DNA of 64,000 nt from Firmicutes bacterium UBA3553 (GTDB taxonomy: Bacteria; Bacillota; Clostridia; Tissierellales; Sedimentibacteraceae), in NCBI GenBank assembly GCA_002381185.1, contig DFOA01000059.1:38054-102053 (forward strand). The letters are read 5' to 3'. The position numbers and the translations under genes are program-made. Shown one piece after another: positions 59,833 to 64,000 of the stretch. Each line of letters starts with the position of its first letter. Positions within the stretch are counted from its first letter, which is position 1. The notes below the pieces were generated by a model. The model was not told where the DNA came from and searched no databases. It was given only the letters and a program-made list of their open reading frames with translations.

Positions 59833-60082
59833 AAAAAATTAAAATTATTTTTTATCTGTATTTTGTTTTTTTGTATAATTTTTTAATATATAAAACATAA
59901 AGATAATATAAAAACATGGATATTTACAAAATTTCCATGTTTTTATTTTTACAAAAAAATTGTAAATTTAAAAGAATATGTATGTAACAGAAATACATTT
60001 TAGGAATATATATTCAATTATTGATTTTATAATTACTAAAAGAAAATAAACAATATGCATAATATACTTATGTCAAAAAAGC
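59833..60082. other. Intergenic stretch after csrA
   Basis: No gene is seen. Beyond the terminator at 59911-59950 it holds only AT-rich DNA and a short inverted repeat ATGTA-N7-TACAT near 59980-59996, leading to the flgB promoter. Confidence 0.4.
59911..59950 (+). terminator. Terminator of the flgM-csrA operon
   Basis: AAAACATGGA (59911-59920) pairs with TCCATGTTTT (59934-59943), continuing into TTTTATTTTT. Confidence 0.75.
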
Positions 60083-60111
60083 TTGCATTTTGTAATATTT
60101 TCGCTTATAAT
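60083..60111 (+). promoter_or_regulatory. Sigma-A promoter of the early flagellar operon
   Basis: TTGCAT (60083-60088), 17 bases, and a perfect TATAAT (60106-60111). Transcription would start near 60118, some 35 bases before the c-di-GMP aptamer. Confidence 0.75.
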
Positions 60112-60154
60112 TACTTTGAGATAAATAATGTTAACAGAATCTTAAGAATTGAAA

Positions 60155-60227
60155 AAGGTAAAGCTGCCGAAAGACAGTGACACAAAGCTATAGGGCCTAA
60201 GGAGAAATCTAAGGTTGCCAGTTGCCA
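60155..60227 (+). promoter_or_regulatory. c-di-GMP-I (GEMM) riboswitch aptamer
   Basis: GGTAA (60157-60161) pairs with TTGCC (60222-60226) to close P1. Within it are the P2 arm with a GAAA tetraloop (60169-60172), the conserved GACACAAAGC (60178-60187, consensus GACGCAAAGC), GGGCCTAAGG (60193-60202, the tetraloop-receptor side) and GGTTGCCAGTTGCC (60213-60226). All GEMM-I landmarks are in order. It controls flgB and downstream flagellar genes. Confidence 0.92.
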
Positions 60228-60234
60228 ATGATGC

Positions 60235-60306
60235 AATTATATATCAGAAAGTATATATATAATTTATTATGCAATTGCGGCTATGGGCTAATAAATTATA
60301 TTTTTT
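60235..60306 (+). promoter_or_regulatory. Riboswitch expression platform: antiterminator and terminator
   Basis: AATTATATAT (60235-60244) can pair with ATATATAATT (60255-60264). That second arm overlaps ATATAATTTATTA (60257-60269), which pairs over 13 bp with TAATAAATTATAT (60289-60301) just before a T-run. The two stems exclude each other, so one lets transcription pass and the other stops it. Which one c-di-GMP favours is not clear from the sequence; homologous clostridial flagellar riboswitches are off-switches. Confidence 0.75.
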
Positions 60307-60336
60307 GTACTCATTTTTAGGGATAGGGGGATCACT

Positions 60337-60726
60337 ATGAAAATCGTTGAAAGCACAAATCTAAACCTGCTTAATAAAAGCCTGGATGGGCTCTGGCTCA
60401 GGCAAGAAGTCACTATGGAAAACATAGCAAACTATTCTACACCCGGATATAAAAGTAAATTTGTAGATTTTGAAAATCTTTTGAAAGCAAATTTAAGTAA
60501 TTCGGGTAAAAATACCACATCAAAAATAAACGAGCAAATAAATTCCAGCAATATTTTAATTCAAGAAAATGAAAATCAATCTTTGAGGCTTGACGGAAAC
60601 AATGTTGACTTAGAAAAAGAGAATTTGCAGCTGGCAAAAACACAGCTTCAATACATGTATACTGTATCAGAGATTAATTCGTATTTTTCTAAGCTAAAAT
60701 CTGTAATATCAGAAGGCAAAAAATAA
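60337..60726 (+). CDS. flgB: Flagellar basal-body rod protein FlgB
   Basis: A 129-residue proximal rod subunit: LNKSLDGLWLRQEVTMENIANYSTPGYKSKFVDFE is the family N-terminal rod motif, with C-terminal heptads (LAKTQLQYMYTVSEINSYFSKL). Start ATG 60337 after GGGATAGGGGGATCACT. First gene of the early operon, 31 bases after the riboswitch terminator. Confidence 0.94.
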   Translation: MKIVESTNLNLLNKSLDGLWLRQEVTMENIANYSTPGYKSKFVDFENLLKANLSNSGKNTTSKINEQINSSNILIQENENQSLRLDGNNVDLEKENLQLAKTQLQYMYTVSEINSYFSKLKSVISEGKK

Positions 60727-60739
60727 AACGGAGGGCACT

Positions 60740-61171
60740 ATGTCTTTTTTAAAATCTCTTAATATAAGTGGGTCAGGTCTTACCTCTCAAAGGCTAAGAA
60801 TGGATGTAATATCAGAAAACATAGCAAATATTGACACTACAAGAACTGAAAACGGAGGACCCTACAGAAGAAAAATGGTAGTTCTTTCATCAACATCCGG
60901 TTTCAAGAATATGTTGATTAAAAATTTAAACGATTATGAGGCAGGCGGAGTAGAAGTAACTGAAATAACAGAAGACCAAAGCGAGTTTAAGCTGGTGTAT
61001 GATCCTGAACATCCTGATGCCGATGAAAATGGCTATGTAAGTATGCCTAACGTAGATTCCTTAAAAGAAACTGTCGATATGATGGAAGCCTACAGGGCAT
61101 ATCAGGCAAATGTGACTGCGCTCAATACAACAAAGCAAATGGCAGTTAAGGCGCTGGAAATCGGGAGGTAG
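60740..61171 (+). CDS. flgC: Flagellar basal-body rod protein FlgC
   Basis: A 143-residue rod protein: SLNISGSGLTSQRLRMDVIS then ENIANIDTTRTENGGPYRRK, and YVSMPNVDSLKETVDMMEAYRAYQANVTALNTTKQM at the end, all diagnostic. Start follows ACGGAGGGCACT. Confidence 0.95.
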   Translation: MSFLKSLNISGSGLTSQRLRMDVISENIANIDTTRTENGGPYRRKMVVLSSTSGFKNMLIKNLNDYEAGGVEVTEITEDQSEFKLVYDPEHPDADENGYVSMPNVDSLKETVDMMEAYRAYQANVTALNTTKQMAVKALEIGR

Positions 61172-61173
61172 AA

Positions 61174-61473
61174 ATGTTTATTCAACCAATACAGCCAATA
61201 AAGGGAATAAATCCAACAGAAGAATTAAACAAGACATCAAGTAAGAAAAATGCACAATTATTTAAATCTATTTTCAATAATGCCCTGGACAATTACATTG
61301 AAGCTGAAGATAAGGTAAATGAAGATATATACAAGCTTTCGGTGGGAGAAAGTGATGATTTGCACAATTTAATGATAAATGCTCAAAAAGCTGAATTATC
61401 ATTAGATTTAATGATTCAGCTCAGAAACAAAGCCTTAGATGCTTACAACGAAATAATGCGCATGGGAGTATAA
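61174..61473 (+). CDS. fliE: Flagellar hook-basal body protein FliE
   Basis: A 99-residue linker between the MS ring and rod: KSIFNNALDNYIEAEDKVNED and the family C-terminus LSLDLMIQLRNKALDAYNEIMRMGV. Starts two bases after flgC. Confidence 0.94.
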   Translation: MFIQPIQPIKGINPTEELNKTSSKKNAQLFKSIFNNALDNYIEAEDKVNEDIYKLSVGESDDLHNLMINAQKAELSLDLMIQLRNKALDAYNEIMRMGV

Positions 61474-61502
61474 ACAAACCCGTATATACATAGGAGCTAT
61501 AA

Positions 61503-63080
61503 ATGTCAGAACAATTTACGAACATTTGGAACAATATAAAAGAGTTTTGGGGAAAGCTCAGCAGCAATAAAAAGAAATTAATATCAGGCGGACTGATTGG
61601 GTTAATTGTCATTGCGCTTATTATAACACTTATTCTTAACAGAAAAGATTATGTAGTTCTTTTCAATAATATAGATAAGGAAGAAACGGTTGAAGTAGTG
61701 CAGCAGCTCCAGGAAAACAATGTTGATTACAAATATGAAAATGATGGAACAATTCTCATTCCGCAAGAACAGGAAAGCATGTTAAGAATGCAGCTGGCAC
61801 AATCAGGTCATCCGCGTACCGGCACTAATTATGATGTGTTCACTAATAACATTGACTTTATGACTACCGATTATGAGAAGAGAAAATACGAAATATTTCA
61901 ATTGCAGGAAAGACTGCAAGATTCTATTAAAACCATTGACGGAGTAAAAGAAGCAATCGTAACTATTAACATGCCTGAAAACAAAAGCTTTGCGTGGGAG
62001 ACTGACAAAGAGGAATCTTCAGCATCAGTAAAATTAAATCTAGCTAAAGGATATAAATTATCTGCATCGCAAACTAACGGAATTATGCAGTTAGTTGTTA
62101 AAAGCATAGAGGGTTTAAATGAAGAAAATGTTGCGATTATTGATACTGAAGGTAACAGCCTCGTTGTAAGCAGTGAAATGCAGCAAACAAATACCATAAA
62201 ACTGAAACTTGAAATAGAAAAAGAATTTGAAGTGGAAACCGAAAAAGATGTTACAGAATTTTTATCCAAAATATACGGTCCGGAAAATGTAAAGGTTTCA
62301 GCAAAATGCACTATTAATTTTGATAAAAAAATAAGCGAAATACTTCAATACTTACCTGATGAGGAAACGAAGCTGGGTGTTCCCGGCGAAACAAATAACA
62401 ACAGGGAAATCACAGGCCCCGGTGAAACAACCGGCGGAGTGGCAGGTTCTGAAACAAATGCCGAGATTCCTACCTATCCGGGAGTTGTTATAGAAGGAGA
62501 GAACATATATTTCAAGGATTCCAATTCTATTAATTATTTAGTAAGTCAGCTTAAGGAGCAAATAGAGCATAATCCGGGAAAAATTGAAGAACTCACTGTC
62601 GCTGCCGTAATAAACAAAGCCAGCATGAGAGACGAGGAGCTGCAGGAAGTAAAAGAGCTGATTGCCTTTTCAGCAGGAATCAGCACTGAAGATATTGCTC
62701 TTCACAACATGATTTTTTATGACCCTGATGCTCCGGCACTTCCTGTTATAACAACAGATCCGGATAATCCAAATGCAATACAGCTGAAAGATATATTGAT
62801 TTATGGAGGCATTGGTCTGGCAGTAATAGCAATATTGTCATTTATTGTAAGCCTGATAATCATGAAGAGGAAAAAGAAGAAAGCATTGCAGGCCAAAGAT
62901 AAAGCAATGTCTGAAGCTGCTGTCACAAATGATTTTTCGTGGGCGGATATTCATGACGAAATAAAAGTGCAGGAAACTCCTGAACAGGTTATTAAAAAGC
63001 AGCTTAAGGATTTTACAACAACTAATCCTGAAATAGCGGCTCAGCTTATAAGAACATGGTTGAAGGGGGAAGATGATTAA
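61503..63080 (+). CDS. fliF: Flagellar MS-ring protein FliF
   Basis: A 525-residue membrane ring protein with transmembrane helices at about 32-48 and 428-450. The ring-building motifs include YVVLFNNIDKEETVEVVQQL, EQESMLRMQLAQSGHPRTG, YEKRKYEIFQLQERLQDSIKTIDGVKEAIVTINMP and the C-terminal FliG-binding tail (NPEIAAQLIRTWLKGEDD). Start after ATAGGAGCTATAA. Confidence 0.95.
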   Translation: MSEQFTNIWNNIKEFWGKLSSNKKKLISGGLIGLIVIALIITLILNRKDYVVLFNNIDKEETVEVVQQLQENNVDYKYENDGTILIPQEQESMLRMQLAQSGHPRTGTNYDVFTNNIDFMTTDYEKRKYEIFQLQERLQDSIKTIDGVKEAIVTINMPENKSFAWETDKEESSASVKLNLAKGYKLSASQTNGIMQLVVKSIEGLNEENVAIIDTEGNSLVVSSEMQQTNTIKLKLEIEKEFEVETEKDVTEFLSKIYGPENVKVSAKCTINFDKKISEILQYLPDEETKLGVPGETNNNREITGPGETTGGVAGSETNAEIPTYPGVVIEGENIYFKDSNSINYLVSQLKEQIEHNPGKIEELTVAAVINKASMRDEELQEVKELIAFSAGISTEDIALHNMIFYDPDAPALPVITTDPDNPNAIQLKDILIYGGIGLAVIAILSFIVSLIIMKRKKKKALQAKDKAMSEAAVTNDFSWADIHDEIKVQETPEQVIKKQLKDFTTTNPEIAAQLIRTWLKGEDD

Positions 63081-63081
63081 T

Positions 63082-64000
63082 ATGGCAGAAGCTAAATTAT
63101 CAGGCAGGCAAAGAGCTGCGGCAATTATTATTTCTCTTGGAGCAGATGATGCATCAAAAATATACAAATATCTCAAGGAAGATGAAATAGAACAGCTTAC
63201 ATATGAAATTTCAAGGCTTGAGAAGCTAAGTTCCAGGACAATGGAGGATACTCTTAAAGACTTTTATGATTTATGTCTTACTCAAAAGGTTATAACAGAA
63301 GGCGGGTTGGAATACGCGAGAAATGTTCTTGAAAAAGCATTTGGCTCACAAGTTGCAACAAGTCTTTTAGAAAGGGTAACCAAGACTTTAAGGTCCAAGT
63401 CCTTTGATTTCATGAGAAAGGCAGATTATAAAAACCTTCTGACTATTATACAGAATGAACATCCTCAGACAATTGCGCTGATATTGTCATATGCGAGAGC
63501 AGACCAGGCTTCAGCAGTAATTGCAGAGCTGCCGAAGGAAAAAAGAATAGATGTGGTTGAGAGAATTGCAAAAATGGACAGAACTTCACCTGAAATTGTA
63601 AAATATGTTGAAGAAGAACTGGAAAAGAAATTCAATTCAATTGTGTCTGTAGACTTTACAGAAATAGGCGGAGTAAACTATGTTGCCGATATTATGAACA
63701 ATATGGACAGAGGAAATGAAAAATACATATTTGATGAGCTTAATAAGAAGGATGCAAAGCTTGCTGATGAAATAAGAATGCGCATGTTTGTGTTTGAAGA
63801 TATTGTTACAATGGATTCTATGAGTATTCAAAGATTTCTTCGTGAAGTTGACAGCAAAGATTTGGTATATGCTATCAAAGGGTCAAACAAAGAAGTTTCA
63901 GACATGTTATTTAGTAATATGTCAACTAAGATGGGTGATACAATCAAATCCGAGCTGGAATATACACACAATGTACGTTTGAGAGATGTAGAAGAAGCAC
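63082..64000 (+). CDS. fliG: Flagellar motor switch protein FliG, cut by window edge
   Basis: Start ATG 63082, behind GGGGGAAGATGATTAAT, opens a frame to the window end (306 codons of a usual 335-340). Residues 1-100 are the FliF-binding domain (GRQRAAAIIISLGADDASKIY), the middle holds the EHPQTIALILSYARADQASAVIAELP armadillo motif with the EHPQ sequence, and the final part seen (about 230-306) begins the torque helix domain with charged residues. An alternative start ATG 63073 overlaps the fliF stop. Confidence 0.94.
   Translation, partial: MAEAKLSGRQRAAAIIISLGADDASKIYKYLKEDEIEQLTYEISRLEKLSSRTMEDTLKDFYDLCLTQKVITEGGLEYARNVLEKAFGSQVATSLLERVTKTLRSKSFDFMRKADYKNLLTIIQNEHPQTIALILSYARADQASAVIAELPKEKRIDVVERIAKMDRTSPEIVKYVEEELEKKFNSIVSVDFTEIGGVNYVADIMNNMDRGNEKYIFDELNKKDAKLADEIRMRMFVFEDIVTMDSMSIQRFLREVDSKDLVYAIKGSNKEVSDMLFSNMSTKMGDTIKSELEYTHNVRLRDVEEA

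Overview
The window is AT-rich DNA with strong AGGAGG-type ribosome binding sites, sigma-A, sigma-28 and sigma-54 promoter motifs, a c-di-GMP-I riboswitch and a Gram-positive LexA box. This points to a motile, anaerobic, amino-acid- or purine-fermenting Bacillota (Clostridia/Tissierellia type). The genus cannot be fixed from the sequence alone.

Region 1 (1 to about 32.7 kb) is most of a prophage that runs off the left edge. A short leftward block of small genes (1-2619) faces a divergent promoter/operator region (2620-2875). Rightward genes follow: terminase small subunit, a noncoding G-rich stretch, a RepL-like winged-helix protein, small phage proteins, a convincing Tad1-type anti-Thoeris/anti-CBASS signal sponge (5344-5712), a tRNA-Thr and the terminase large subunit. 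Then come a fibre/receptor-binding module, holins and an M23 endolysin, and only then portal, scaffold, major capsid, head-tail connector and hub proteins, a GLUG-repeat protein, and two ejection-type proteins, the last a 2072-residue polyvalent protein. No tape measure, tail tube or sheath is visible, so a podovirus-like virion is inferred. The right end holds a leftward membrane protein gene, a LexA box, short direct repeats and palindromes that suggest an attachment region.

Region 2 (33.0-50.9 kb) is a chromosomal anaerobic purine/urate catabolism cluster: a YgeV-like sigma-54 activator, then ygeX, ygeW, ygeY, a short ygfK, carbamate kinase, ssnA, an NCS2 purine permease, a hydantoinase, a fused Fe-S/Mo xanthine-dehydrogenase-type hydroxylase, and the selenium-hydroxylase maturation genes yqeC, mocA-like and yqeB. 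A near-consensus -24/-12 promoter and a tandem TTATC-N5-GATAA palindrome pair precede ygeX, so the activator probably drives the pathway from there. YgfK lacks its central flavin/NAD(P) module and no YgfM-type FAD subunit gene is present, so electron delivery must differ from the E. coli arrangement.

Region 3 (51.0-64.0 kb) is a motility locus: parA and a ComFB-domain gene; cheW-mcp-cheW behind a sigma-28 promoter; flgM-flgN-flgK-flgL-yviE-fliW-csrA behind a second sigma-28 promoter; then a sigma-A promoter, a c-di-GMP-I riboswitch with mutually exclusive hairpins, and the early flagellar operon flgB-flgC-fliE-fliF-fliG, cut by the right edge. Late genes thus answer to sigma-28/FlgM and the early operon to c-di-GMP.
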